64,000 nt of DNA from positions 959,345 to 1,023,344 of the forward strand of contig NZ_VCBL01000001.1 in the NCBI RefSeq assembly GCF_007896435.1, written 5' to 3'. The first letter of the stretch is position 1, and each line of letters starts with the position of its first letter. Origin of the DNA: Rummeliibacillus suwonensis (lineage in GTDB: Bacteria; Bacillota; Bacilli; Bacillales_A; Planococcaceae). Under the pieces are notes generated by a model that saw only the letters and a program-made list of their open reading frames with translations, was not told the origin of the DNA and searched no databases. Below, one piece after another: positions 36,532 to 47,042 of the stretch. A program made the translations under genes and the position numbers.

Positions 36532-36558
36532 TTAGCACTCCTCTATAGTGAGTGCTAA
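36532..36558 (+). promoter_or_regulatory. CIRCE operator (HrcA binding site)
   Basis: TTAGCACTC, nine bases, GAGTGCTAA: an exact match to the CIRCE consensus. HrcA bound here represses the heat-shock operon it belongs to. Confidence 0.98.
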
Positions 36559-36576
36559 CAACGAGAGGTGATGATC

Positions 36577-37590
36577 ATGCTAACAAATCGACAGTTGCAA
36601 ATTTTGCAAGTGATCGTAGATGACTTCATAGCGACGGCACAGCCTGTAGGATCTCGCCAAATTGCGAAGAAGGAAGGAATACCTTTTAGTGCAGCTACTA
36701 TTCGAAATGAAATGGCTGATTTAGAGGATTTAGGATTTTTGGAAAAAACGCATACTTCTTCTGGACGAGTACCTTCGGAAAAAGGTTATAGATTTTATGT
36801 GGATCATTTGTTAAAGCCTCAAGTTATTACTACTCAAGATATCAAAGCCATCCAATCCTTATTTCAAGATCGGGTGATAGAAACGGAACAGGTCATTCGT
36901 AAATCTGCAAGTATTTTATCAGATTTGACGACATACACTTCCATTATTTTGGGTCCAGATGTTCAGCTTCATAAAGTAAAACAATTTGCGATTGTTTCTT
37001 TAACAGCTGACTCAGCCGTGGCCATTATCGTTACGGATAATGGGCATGTTGAAAACCGCCTGATTTCAATACCGAAGAATTATTCGCCCTCGGATATTGA
37101 AAAAGTCGTAAACATTCTAAATGATCGACTTGTCGGTGTTCCGCTTGAGCAGCTTCAAAATAAGCTTGAGCAAGAGGCAGCGACAGTGATTAAACAGCAT
37201 TTAGGCGCATACGAAGGCTTGCTATCGTCAATCTTTGATATTCATAAATATCAAGGTGAGGGTAAAATATACTATGGTGGAAAGACGAATATGCTTAACC
37301 AGCCGGAATTCCATGACTTAAATAAAGTCCGAATGCTAATGGAACTAATGGAGAGAACGAGCCAAATTCAATCGATCTTCCCATTAGATGAAACAGGTAT
37401 TCATATCCGAATAGGCTCTGAAAACAGTCATTTAGCAATGGAAGATTGCAGTGTGATTACCGCATCTTATTCAGTTGGCTCAGAGCAAAAAGGATCTATT
37501 GCTATCATCGGTCCTACTCGAATGGATTACAAACGAGTAGTTTCTATACTAGATTTCATGACAAATGAATTTACAAAACGAATCTGGTAA
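36577..37590 (+). CDS. hrcA: Heat-inducible transcription repressor HrcA
   Basis: Represses the dnaK (and usually groE) operons by binding CIRCE; it needs GroEL for activity. It has 337 residues, with a winged-helix N-terminus (LTNRQLQILQVIVDDFIATAQPVGSRQIAKKEG) and FSAATIRNEMADLEDLGFLEKTHTSSGRVPSEKGYRFYVD. ATG 36577 has GAGAGGTG six bases upstream. First gene of the operon with grpE and dnaK. Confidence 0.97.
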   Translation: MLTNRQLQILQVIVDDFIATAQPVGSRQIAKKEGIPFSAATIRNEMADLEDLGFLEKTHTSSGRVPSEKGYRFYVDHLLKPQVITTQDIKAIQSLFQDRVIETEQVIRKSASILSDLTTYTSIILGPDVQLHKVKQFAIVSLTADSAVAIIVTDNGHVENRLISIPKNYSPSDIEKVVNILNDRLVGVPLEQLQNKLEQEAATVIKQHLGAYEGLLSSIFDIHKYQGEGKIYYGGKTNMLNQPEFHDLNKVRMLMELMERTSQIQSIFPLDETGIHIRIGSENSHLAMEDCSVITASYSVGSEQKGSIAIIGPTRMDYKRVVSILDFMTNEFTKRIW

Positions 37591-37615
37591 GATCGACATT
37601 AGAGGAGGATGACAA

Positions 37616-38209
37616 TTGTCTCAAGCAAAAGAAGAAAAAGATCAACTAGTTAATAACGAAGAAGCTACGACTGAGGAAACCATTATTGAAGAAACTACTG
37701 GAGAAACATCAGTAGAAGAAACTGTAGCTGAGGATAAAGAAACTGCTAAAGAAGATGAATCAGACGAACTAGCGCTGCTAAAAGAAAAGCTAGAAAAAGA
37801 AGAAGAACGCTATTTACGACTGCTCGCTGATTTCGATAATTTAAAACGTCGTAATCAGATCGACCGTGTAGCTCAAGAAAAGTATCGTGCACAAAATTTA
37901 CTAACAGATTTATTACCTGTATTAGATAATTTTGAACGTGCACTACAAGTTGAAGCAACAACGGAAGATGCCAAATCGATGAAACAAGGAATCGAAATGG
38001 TATACCGTTCATTAGTAGAAGCTACAACAAAAGAAGGCTTAGAACCAATTGCAACAGAAAATGTAGCATTTGATCCCAACATCCATCATGCGGTGATGCA
38101 AGAAAAGGATGACACAAAAGAATCAGGGATTGTTCTACAAGAATTGCAAAAAGGTTATATGCTGAAAGATCGCGTATTACGACCAGCAATGGTCAAAGTT
38201 AATGAATAG
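37616..38209 (+). CDS. grpE: Nucleotide exchange factor GrpE
   Basis: Releases ADP from DnaK. It has 197 residues: a very acidic N-terminal part rich in Glu/Thr (about 1-55), a long coiled coil, and the conserved LLPVLDNFERAL and GYMLKDRVLRPAMVKV. Start TTG 37616 has AGAGGAGG upstream. It lies between hrcA and dnaK and is under CIRCE control. Confidence 0.97.
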   Translation: MSQAKEEKDQLVNNEEATTEETIIEETTGETSVEETVAEDKETAKEDESDELALLKEKLEKEEERYLRLLADFDNLKRRNQIDRVAQEKYRAQNLLTDLLPVLDNFERALQVEATTEDAKSMKQGIEMVYRSLVEATTKEGLEPIATENVAFDPNIHHAVMQEKDDTKESGIVLQELQKGYMLKDRVLRPAMVKVNE

Positions 38210-38241
38210 AAAACATCATAATTTGATGAATTGAATTATAG

Positions 38242-40083
<1,842 letters not shown>

Positions 40084-40192
40084 TCATAAAGAACCGCGCC
40101 TATTACAGTAGATAGAAATAAGAGCGCGACATTGGAATCGTAACAGCTATCTGTCATCCAAGTCAGATATCCATCGTTATTGAGAAATATTA

Positions 40193-40229
40193 AAAAGCCA
40201 AAGACCGCTCTCGGGCTTTGGCTTTTTAT
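40193..40229 (+). terminator. Intrinsic terminator of the hrcA-grpE-dnaK operon
   Basis: The stem AAAAGCCAAAG/CTTTGGCTTTTT flanks a GC-rich loop and is followed by a T tract. Confidence 0.88.
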
Positions 40230-40502
40230 ATTAAAACTTTGTTATAGGATTGTTCGCTCTTGCAATAACAGATAGAATTTCTCTCTACAAGGCTTTAGTC
40301 AAGAGGGAATCGACAATTATCTATATAAATAGCATTGGATGACAAACACGCCTGAAAATCTATATTCTAAGGAAAAATAGTTGTTAGGCTGTGAAGACTA
40401 CTTGAAGTCTCTTTTAGTTTTCAACTAGGGAACTATTTTAACGAAGGATAGCTGCAAGCAAGATCAAATGACAACAAAATGATGACTTGTAAATTATTGC
40501 TT

Positions 40503-40530
40503 TTGTCATCTTATCGATACATGATACAAT
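40503..40530 (+). promoter_or_regulatory. Sigma-A promoter of dnaJ
   Basis: TTGTCA (40503-40508), 16-base spacer, TACAAT (40525-40530). It would give dnaJ-prmA-rsmE a separate transcript. No CIRCE copy lies near it. Confidence 0.6.
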
Positions 40531-40562
40531 ATTAACTATGTGAAAAGAGCGGAGTGTGGAAG

Positions 40563-41693
40563 ATGGAAAAACGCGATTACTATGAAATCTTAGGTCTTGA
40601 AAAAACTGCATCTAAAGACGAAATTAAAAAAGCATATCGTAAACTCTCAAAAAAATACCACCCTGATTTAAACAAAGAACCAGGGGCAGAGGAAAAATTT
40701 AAAGAAATCGCTGAAGCATATGAAGTGCTAAGTGACGATCAAAAACGTGCTCGTTACGATCAGTTCGGTCATCAAGATCCGAACCAAGGTTTTGGAGGCT
40801 TTAGCGGATTTGGTAGTACTGAAGGTTTTGGAGGATTTGAAGATATCTTTAGTTCATTCTTTGGCGGTGGAAGCAGAACTCGTCGTGATCCCAATGCGCC
40901 ACGTAAGGGTGATGATCTTCAATACCGAATGACGATTAGTTTTGAAGAAGCCGTATTCGGTAAAGAAAAAGAAATCGAAATCCCACGTGAAGAAACTTGT
41001 GATACTTGTCATGGTACAGGGGCTAAACCAGGAACATCAAAAGAAACATGTTCGTACTGTAACGGTACTGGCCAAATATCAGAAACTGTTAATACACCAT
41101 TTGGTCAAATCGTAAATCGTCGTACATGTAGTCATTGTCAAGGTACTGGCCAAATGATCAAAGAAAAATGTTCAACATGCCATGGTACAGGTACTGTTAA
41201 AAAACGTAAGAAAATCAAAGTCAATATTCCAGCAGGTGTAGATGACGGACAACAATTACGAGTAAGTGGTCAAGGTGAAGCAGGTGTAAACGGAGGCCCA
41301 GCAGGTGATTTATACATCGTGTTCCATGTTCGTGCTAGCGACAAGTTTGAACGTGATGGAGATGATATTTATTTAGAATTACCAATCACATTCGCTCAAG
41401 CTGCACTGGGTGATGAAATAGAAGTACCAACCATCTATGGTAAAGTAAAAATGAAAATCCCAGCAGGTACGCAATCAGGCGACCGTTTCCGCTTAAAAGA
41501 TAAAGGGGTTAAAAACGTCCATGGTTATGGTAATGGTGATCAACATGTCATTGTTAAAATAAAAACGCCTAAAAAGCTTACAGAAAAACAAAAGGAATTA
41601 CTTCGTGAATTTGCAAGTATTTCAGGCGATATTCCTGATGAGCAGAGTAGCTCATTAATCGATAAATTAAAGAAAAAATTTAAAGGTGAATAA
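40563..41693 (+). CDS. dnaJ: Chaperone protein DnaJ
   Basis: The Hsp40 co-chaperone of DnaK. It has 376 residues: J domain (residues 1-70 with HPD in [10 protein letters not shown]), a Gly/Phe-rich region, four CxxCxGxG zinc repeats (about 145-215) and C-terminal domains. ATG 40563 follows GGAGTG by six bases; GTG 40554 is unsupported. It appears to have its own promoter. Confidence 0.98.
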   Translation: MEKRDYYEILGLEKTASKDEIKKAYRKLSKKYHPDLNKEPGAEEKFKEIAEAYEVLSDDQKRARYDQFGHQDPNQGFGGFSGFGSTEGFGGFEDIFSSFFGGGSRTRRDPNAPRKGDDLQYRMTISFEEAVFGKEKEIEIPREETCDTCHGTGAKPGTSKETCSYCNGTGQISETVNTPFGQIVNRRTCSHCQGTGQMIKEKCSTCHGTGTVKKRKKIKVNIPAGVDDGQQLRVSGQGEAGVNGGPAGDLYIVFHVRASDKFERDGDDIYLELPITFAQAALGDEIEVPTIYGKVKMKIPAGTQSGDRFRLKDKGVKNVHGYGNGDQHVIVKIKTPKKLTEKQKELLREFASISGDIPDEQSSSLIDKLKKKFKGE

Positions 41694-41711
41694 TTAGAGG
41701 AGTGATTGCAA

Positions 41712-42656
41712 GTGAAATGGTCGGAGTTATCCATCCATACAACAAATGAAGCTGTAGAACCTATCTCAAATATATTGCATGAGGCAGGTGCAAGTGGTGT
41801 CGTTATTGAAGATTCAGAAGATCTGAGCAAGGTTCGTGAAAATGAATTTGGCGAAATATATGAATTAGATCCTTCAGATTTCCCAGTAGATGGAGTGATC
41901 ATCAAAGCTTATTTACCTGTCACAAGTTTTTTAGGGGAAACAGTGGAAGAAATTAAACTTGCAATCACTAATCTAGTCAATTTTGATATTAATATTGGTG
42001 CCAATGAGGTGTCCATTAGCGAAGTGAACGAAGAAGAATGGGCAACAGCCTGGAAAAAATACTATCATCCAGTGAAAATTTCAAATCGCTTTACGATCGT
42101 TCCAACATGGGAAATCTACAAGCCTGTTGACAGCGATGAACTGATTATCGAATTAGATCCTGGTATGGCCTTTGGTACAGGAACACATCCTACAACGGTG
42201 ATGAGTTTACAAGCACTTGAAAAGTATATGACAGAAGATTCTACAGTAATTGATGTTGGTACGGGTTCAGGTGTATTAGCGATTGGGGCGGCGATGCTAG
42301 GTGCACAACATGTCCATGCGCTAGATCTCGATGAAGTAGCTGTCCGATCTGCTAAATTAAATGTCAAGCTAAACAAAGTTCAAGATCATGTTGAAGTAGT
42401 GCAAGGAAATTTATTGGATACGGTAAAAGAGCCCGCTGAAATAGTTGTCGCCAATATATTAGCAGAGATCATTATGACCTTTATAGATGATGCACATCGT
42501 CTTGTCCGACCAAATGGATATTTTATCGCTTCAGGGATTATTGAAACGAAAAAAGAAGAAGTGAAAACAGCGCTTGAAAAAGCAGGGTTTGTGATTGAAG
42601 AAGTGATGATGATGGAAGATTGGGTCACCATTATTTCTCGTAAAGCCAAAGATTAA
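41712..42656 (+). CDS. prmA: Ribosomal protein L11 methyltransferase
   Basis: Methylates ribosomal protein L11. It has 314 residues. An N-terminal substrate-binding domain is followed by a SAM-binding domain with [29 protein letters not shown] and [13 protein letters not shown] 41712 is chosen over TTG 41706 because AGAGGAGTG lies seven bases upstream. Usual neighbour of dnaJ and rsmE. Confidence 0.97.
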   Translation: MKWSELSIHTTNEAVEPISNILHEAGASGVVIEDSEDLSKVRENEFGEIYELDPSDFPVDGVIIKAYLPVTSFLGETVEEIKLAITNLVNFDINIGANEVSISEVNEEEWATAWKKYYHPVKISNRFTIVPTWEIYKPVDSDELIIELDPGMAFGTGTHPTTVMSLQALEKYMTEDSTVIDVGTGSGVLAIGAAMLGAQHVHALDLDEVAVRSAKLNVKLNKVQDHVEVVQGNLLDTVKEPAEIVVANILAEIIMTFIDDAHRLVRPNGYFIASGIIETKKEEVKTALEKAGFVIEEVMMMEDWVTIISRKAKD

Positions 42657-42668
42657 TGGAGTGTATTT

Positions 42669-43406
42669 ATGCAACGATATTTTATAAATGAATCATTTAA
42701 TCATGAACTAGCGATTATCAGTGGTGATGATGCACACCATATTATGAAGGTCATGCGAATGCGTGCTGGCGATGAAATAATCGTTGTACATAATGGGGAA
42801 GCTACGATTTGTGAAATTGCAAAACTAACGGAAGAAGGCGTGCATGTACAAAAAACAATGCGCACACTTCCATCTCCAGAGCTTCCGATTCATGTCACAA
42901 TCGCCTGCGGCTTACCTAAAGGTGATAAGTTAGATTTAATGGTTCAAAAATCAACAGAGCTGGGAATGTATTCTTTCATCCCTTTTGAAGCAGAACGTTC
43001 CGTCGTCAAATGGGATTCTAAAAAAGGAAAAAAGAAACAAGAACGATTGCAAAAAATCGCTAAAGAAGCGGCAGAACAATCACATCGTACACATATCCCA
43101 ATGATTCAAGAACCTATTAGTTTCAAAAGATTATTACAAGAAGTGGAAAACTATGATGTTGTTTTTCTAGCAGATGAAGAAGATGCTAAACAAGAAGTGC
43201 GCACGAGATTCGCCGAACAGCTAAAAAAGGTTTACGATGATCAATCAATGCTTGTCATTTTTGGACCAGAAGGTGGAATTGATCGCGGAGAAGCGCAAGC
43301 ACTGCGACAATTAGGATGTCAGCCTATAGCGCTAGGCCCTAGAATATTACGAGCAGAAACCGCCCCCTTCTATGTACTTTCTGCTATTTCTTATGAATTT
43401 GAATAA
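42669..43406 (+). CDS. rsmE: 16S rRNA m3U1498 methyltransferase RsmE
   Basis: Methylates U1498 of 16S rRNA. It has 245 residues. The SPOUT fold shows MVQKSTELGMYSFIPFEAERS, IAKEAAEQSHRTHIP, and the SAM-binding knot FGPEGGIDRGEAQAL and LGPRILRAETAPF. Start ATG follows AATGGAGTG. It ends the dnaJ-prmA-rsmE group; in B. subtilis mtaB follows, but here about 5.3 kb of accessory DNA intervenes. Confidence 0.97.
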   Translation: MQRYFINESFNHELAIISGDDAHHIMKVMRMRAGDEIIVVHNGEATICEIAKLTEEGVHVQKTMRTLPSPELPIHVTIACGLPKGDKLDLMVQKSTELGMYSFIPFEAERSVVKWDSKKGKKKQERLQKIAKEAAEQSHRTHIPMIQEPISFKRLLQEVENYDVVFLADEEDAKQEVRTRFAEQLKKVYDDQSMLVIFGPEGGIDRGEAQALRQLGCQPIALGPRILRAETAPFYVLSAISYEFE

Positions 43407-43998
43407 AAAAGCGAACAGATTTGTCTGGGCTTTTCACACGCTCGGATGTGTAACTATGATTGAGTATAAAGTTAATAGTGATAAGGCTTCAAGCGCCTTG
43501 CAAAAAACTAATTAAAACCGTTATTTTTAAGTGGTTTTTTTGTTTAAGTGATACTTGATGCCAATAGAATTTGCCACATTTCATAACTAAATTTCTCCCC
43601 ATGCTTATGCAATAAATGACAAAGCTTCTACGTTTTATGTTAGTCAATTTTTCAATATTTGTTCTTGAAGTACACTCATTTTCTTTTCAATATTTAATTG
43701 CCATTCTTCGTATGCTTTACAAAGTGATTTTTTGACGAATTATTGCCTTTATGTTCTATAAGCGATTGTAGATGAATTAGATTAGTAATGTAATTTAAAA
43801 TAACAGTGCGATTACCATGTCATTATCAAGTTTTATGACAGGTGTGATTGAAAAAACACGCTATGCCAAAAGCATTAAAAAGTAGATGAATAAATTCCAG
43901 CAACGTGTTAAAGTAAAAGTAGATAAGCGTTCAACACGTAAATCAAGTTTATTGAAGTAAGAGTTAGCTAAATATAAATCATGCCGAGGTGTTTAACT
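43407..43998. other. Decayed DNA downstream of rsmE
   Basis: No intact gene. A weak terminator-like AAACC/GGTTTTTTT lies near 43515-43541. A degraded minus-strand coding remnant lies at about 43644-43822. On the plus strand a frame from ATG 43817 is split by a TAG at 43883 and continues to about 43960; its product is short and basic. This looks like eroded coding DNA at the edge of an accessory insertion. Confidence 0.4.
43644..43822 (-). pseudogene. Degraded protein-coding remnant
   Basis: Allowing one frameshift, the minus strand reads roughly as a helical protein end with LNYITNLIHLQSLIEHKG, then YEEWQLNIEKKMSVLQEQ, before a stop. No start, ribosome site or recognisable family. The even charge and heptad-like pattern suggest former coding. 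Confidence 0.25.
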
Positions 43999-44196
43999 AT
44001 GAATGAGCAAACTGTTCGTGAACAATCAACATGGGAGCACTACAAATCCATCGAAGCTGAAAACTATCACTTGAAACGACAATTAGCTAATAAAAGCAAA
44101 GAAAATAAGCGACTGAAACGTGTTATTAGCGCTTTAAAAGAAAATAGAAAAAAAGATAAACAACGTTTTCGTAATAATGGAAAAGCTGGAAAGTAA
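43999..44196 (+). CDS. Hypothetical basic coiled-coil protein
   Basis: About 65 residues from ATG 43999 (GAGGTG at 43984-43989). The product starts MNEQTVREQSTWEHYKSIE, is predicted helical, and becomes very Lys/Arg-rich at the end. Not recognised. It lies among decayed sequence, so it may be a surviving fragment of a lost element. Confidence 0.45.
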   Translation: MNEQTVREQSTWEHYKSIEAENYHLKRQLANKSKENKRLKRVISALKENRKKDKQRFRNNGKAGK

Positions 44197-44752
44197 TTTG
44201 AATCATAATAGATAATAAGTTAAAAATATACCGAATTAATACGCTTATCGGAACAATTGGAGACACTGAATTTACGCATTTATCGCGCTTATTTGGTGTT
44301 TTTTTATTGAATAAAGAATATTGGTTTGAGAATGTACAGGATAAAAGTCATTCGAGTATAAAAATTTAAAATTGGATATGGATTATAAACACAAAGAAAT
44401 AATTATCACAAAAACATTAACATTTTGCTTGAAAACTGAATGAAGAAAGGCATCCCAGTGGAATATATGATTACCTCAGCAGAGGATGCATTAAGGAAGT
44501 ACTCCCACGAAGAAATTGATTGCGCAAAAATACTGGATTGCCTAACGCTGCTCGATGGCACTTTATCAGGGCAAGAGTGAAAGGACTTTGTCTCTGGAAA
44601 TAGGGGTTCCACCGATGACGATCCAGATTGTAAGTGCATACTTGAAAAACGAAGAAAGCTTATGTCACAATAGTGGTTCATATTGAATTCCTTAGAAAAG
44701 CTCGAGGAATCTATTGCTTAAAGCCCTCGCTATTGGCGAAAGTGATATTTAT

Positions 44753-44963
44753 CTCGCTTTAACGGGCAGTAAGACACCATCTCAAGATTTTAGAGAGAAA
44801 CGAGAAAGATAGATGAGAGAACAACTGCCCGTAAAAGTCTGATTGGTTCAGGCCAACAAGATGTTGGTCACTCAGGTGTTGCCACAGGACGTGGCTCCTT
44901 TAACCTGAGTTCCTCTACTTCAGTGGGGGATGAAGAAAACCCCCACTGATGGAGTTTCACCTT
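44753..44963 (+). mobile_element. IS200/IS605-like non-autonomous element, long form (copy D)
   Basis: The best-preserved long copy, 211 bases, starting after TTTAT (44748-44752). Left end CTCGCTTTAACGGGCAG. Outer stem ACGGGCAGT/ACTGCCCGT. Core stems CCAAC/GTTGG, CTCAGGT/ACCTGAG enclosing GCCAC/GTGGC. Right-end hairpin CAGTGGGGG/CCCCCACTG, then GGAGTTTCAC. It has no open frame. It lies directly upstream of the van cassette. Confidence 0.78.
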
Positions 44964-45007
44964 ATATTTGTGTGTTAAAGCCTATCGGTATCGTGATGTT
45001 CAGAAAA

Positions 45008-45039
45008 TCTTAAGATTTTAATAAGTAAAAAGCTATAAA
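45008..45039 (+). promoter_or_regulatory. vanR promoter with tandem VanR-like half-sites
   Basis: TCTTAAG (45008-45014) and TAATAAG (45019-45025) are direct repeats with an 11-base period, as for OmpR/PhoB-type regulators. TATAAA (45034-45039) is a likely -10. The same 14-base block AGAAAATCTTAAGA occurs before the carboxypeptidase gene. The half-site resembles the first half of the known VanR site (TCGTANG). Confidence 0.55.
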
Positions 45040-45105
45040 ATGGATTTTTGCTTCGCGGTATAACAATCATGGGGATATATATTTAAAAGAAAGAGGATGA
45101 CACTT

Positions 45106-45804
45106 TTGGCTGCAAATATTTTAATCGTTGATGATGAACAAGCTATTGCCGATTTGGTTGAAGTTTATTTAAAAAATGAGAATTATTCTGTCTTTAAATT
45201 TTATAAAGGCAATGATGCTCTTAACTGCATTGAAAAAGAAAGATTGGATCTCGCCATTTTGGACGTCATGCTTCCTGATGTAGACGGTTTTTCAATATGT
45301 CAGCAAATCCGGGAAAAGCATAATTTCCCGGTTATTATGCTGACAGCCAAAGAAGAAGAAATTGATAAGATCACTGGGCTAACATTAGGTGCGGACGACT
45401 ATATCACGAAACCGTTCCGTCCTTTGGAACTTATTGCCCGTGTAAAGGCACAGCTTCGGAGATTTACCAAATATAATTCGGCGGAGCTAAACCAGAAAGA
45501 ACACTTGGTTGCCTTTTCCGGCTTGGTATTGGACAAGGATACTCATGAATGTACGCTGAATGAAAAAAAGCTTTCTCTCACTCCTACAGAATTCTCCATC
45601 CTTTGGGTTCTTTGTTCCAATCGCGGACGGGTGGTTAGTTCGGAAGAATTGTTCCATGAGGTATGGGGAGATAAGTATTTCACTAACAGTAATAATACAG
45701 TAATGGTACATATCCGTCATTTAAGGGAAAAAATGCACGACAGCGCGGAACATCCTAAATATATCAAAACGGTATGGGGGGTTGGCTATAAAATTGAAAA
45801 GTAA
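45106..45804 (+). CDS. vanR: VanR-type response regulator
   Basis: An OmpR/PhoB-family response regulator of 232 residues, very similar to VanR of VanA-type glycopeptide resistance clusters. Receiver domain: DDE near the N-terminus, phospho-acceptor D53 in AILDVMLPDVDG, and the conserved Lys in ITKPFRP. The C-terminal winged helix ends HLREKM...YIKTVWGVGYKIEK. I choose TTG 45106 over ATG 45097 because AGAGG touches the ATG, and MAANILIVDD then matches the VanR start and numbering. It overlaps vanS by 23 bases. Confidence 0.9.
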   Translation: MAANILIVDDEQAIADLVEVYLKNENYSVFKFYKGNDALNCIEKERLDLAILDVMLPDVDGFSICQQIREKHNFPVIMLTAKEEEIDKITGLTLGADDYITKPFRPLELIARVKAQLRRFTKYNSAELNQKEHLVAFSGLVLDKDTHECTLNEKKLSLTPTEFSILWVLCSNRGRVVSSEELFHEVWGDKYFTNSNNTVMVHIRHLREKMHDSAEHPKYIKTVWGVGYKIEK

Positions 45805-46945
45805 GAGAAAAAATGATTATTCGAAATTAAAAAGGAAAGTATTTTTTCGAATGCTCCTTATTATGTTTACCGCGGTTGCAGCTGTTATCTTCCTGCGCTT
45901 TATCATCCAAAAAAGCTTTAGTTTAGGAGACAACATCGTTAGTTTTCTAATGAATACATTTTATTTGCGTGACAGGGAAGCTCTGATGATTTATCAATAT
46001 GCATTTCTTAACAATATTGAATTCATTACACTTATTGTGATTCTTATATTCTTGGTTATATCACTTAGATTAACAATTTCTTGGTTTACCAAATATTTCG
46101 ATGAAGTCAGTGCTGGAATGGATAAACTTGTTGGAAAATCCGATGATGAAATTACATTATCACCGGAGTTGGATTTTATGGAAAATAAGCTTAATCAAAT
46201 AAAAAATAACTTAGAAAAACAAAAGAAGGCTGTACTTGATGCTGAGCAGCGCAAAAATGATTTGGTAGTTTACCTGGCTCATGATATAAAGACACCTCTG
46301 ACCTCCGTTATAGGATATTTAAGTCTTCTAGATGAAGCTTCAGATATGCCTCCGAAACAGAAGGCAAAATATGTCGGTATTACATTAGAAAAAGCTTATC
46401 GATTAGAGCAACTTATCAATGAATTTTTTGAGATCACAAGATTTAATCTTCAAACAATTGTTTTGAATAAAGTAAAAATCAATTTACTATTCATGCTCCA
46501 GCAGATGGCTGATGAATTCTATCCAATGCTGACTCCACAGGAAAAGCGGGTGTCCGTCAATGTACCTGACGGCCTCACTCTATGGGGGGATGCGGACAAA
46601 CTGGCTCGTGTATTCAATAACATTCTGAAAAATGCGATAGCCTATAGCTATGAAAACAGCGTCATTGACATTTCTGCTCAGCAGCAAGATGAAAATATTA
46701 TGATTACTTTTACGAATCAAGGTCATCCAATCCCACGAGAAAAACTGGAAACGATATTTGAGAAATTTTTTCGGTTGGACACATCCCGTTCTACCCATAC
46801 AGGTGGCGCCGGGCTTGGACTGGCTATTGCCAAAGAAATTATAAATGCGCATGGAGGCAATATTTTCGTGCAAAGTCATACAGAAAAGACCGTCTTTACC
46901 GTCGTGCTTCCACAAAAGCAAGAAAAGGATAAGTTATCTGCTTGA
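45782..46945 (+). CDS. vanS: VanS-type sensor histidine kinase
   Basis: The membrane kinase partner of VanR, 387 residues. Two transmembrane helices (about 22-42 and 80-98) enclose a short extracellular loop. After a HAMP-like region come the H box AHDIKTPLTSVIGYL (H167) and the ATPase domain with ARVFNNILKNAIAYS (N box) and GGAGLGLAIAKEI (G box). Start TTG 45782 (MAIKLKSKRKNDYSKL) aligns with VanA-type VanS, which also overlaps vanR. The short loop fits the VanA-type class. Confidence 0.9.
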   Translation: MAIKLKSKRKNDYSKLKRKVFFRMLLIMFTAVAAVIFLRFIIQKSFSLGDNIVSFLMNTFYLRDREALMIYQYAFLNNIEFITLIVILIFLVISLRLTISWFTKYFDEVSAGMDKLVGKSDDEITLSPELDFMENKLNQIKNNLEKQKKAVLDAEQRKNDLVVYLAHDIKTPLTSVIGYLSLLDEASDMPPKQKAKYVGITLEKAYRLEQLINEFFEITRFNLQTIVLNKVKINLLFMLQQMADEFYPMLTPQEKRVSVNVPDGLTLWGDADKLARVFNNILKNAIAYSYENSVIDISAQQQDENIMITFTNQGHPIPREKLETIFEKFFRLDTSRSTHTGGAGLGLAIAKEIINAHGGNIFVQSHTEKTVFTVVLPQKQEKDKLSA

Positions 46946-46955
46946 GATAAGAAAA

Positions 46956-46973
46956 TCTTAAGAAATTCATAAG
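46956..46973 (+). promoter_or_regulatory. Tandem VanR-like half-sites before the carboxypeptidase gene
   Basis: TCTTAAG (46956-46962) and TCATAAG (46967-46973), an 11-base period. TCTTAAGAAATT differs by one base from the VanR consensus TCGTANGAAATT. A possible -10 TATTCT is at 46996-47001. Activation of the downstream gene by VanR is likely. Confidence 0.55.
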
Positions 46974-47042
46974 CTGAAATTCCAACATAGCTTCCTATTC
47001 TGTGGTTAAATAATATCATCACAGAACAAGGAGCTCTTTTAT

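Larger units (their letters stand above)
40084..40562 (+). other. dnaK-dnaJ intergenic region
   Basis: 479 bases without a supported gene. It holds the dnaK terminator and a promoter for dnaJ (both listed). The middle part (40230-40500) shows no other recognisable signal. Confidence 0.5.
44197..45105 (+). other. Region upstream of vanR
   Basis: No intact gene. A plus-strand open stretch at about 44440-44579 (GIPVEYMITSAEDALRKY and so on) has plausible coding composition but no ribosome site and stops early. A long copy of the IS200/IS605-like element fills 44753-44963, followed by the vanR promoter region. Confidence 0.45.

Noticed and set aside
44406..44681. 91-codon minus-strand frame upstream of the van island
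   Set aside because: Serine/phenylalanine-rich composition typical of an antisense shadow; the plus strand there is more coding-like but broken.
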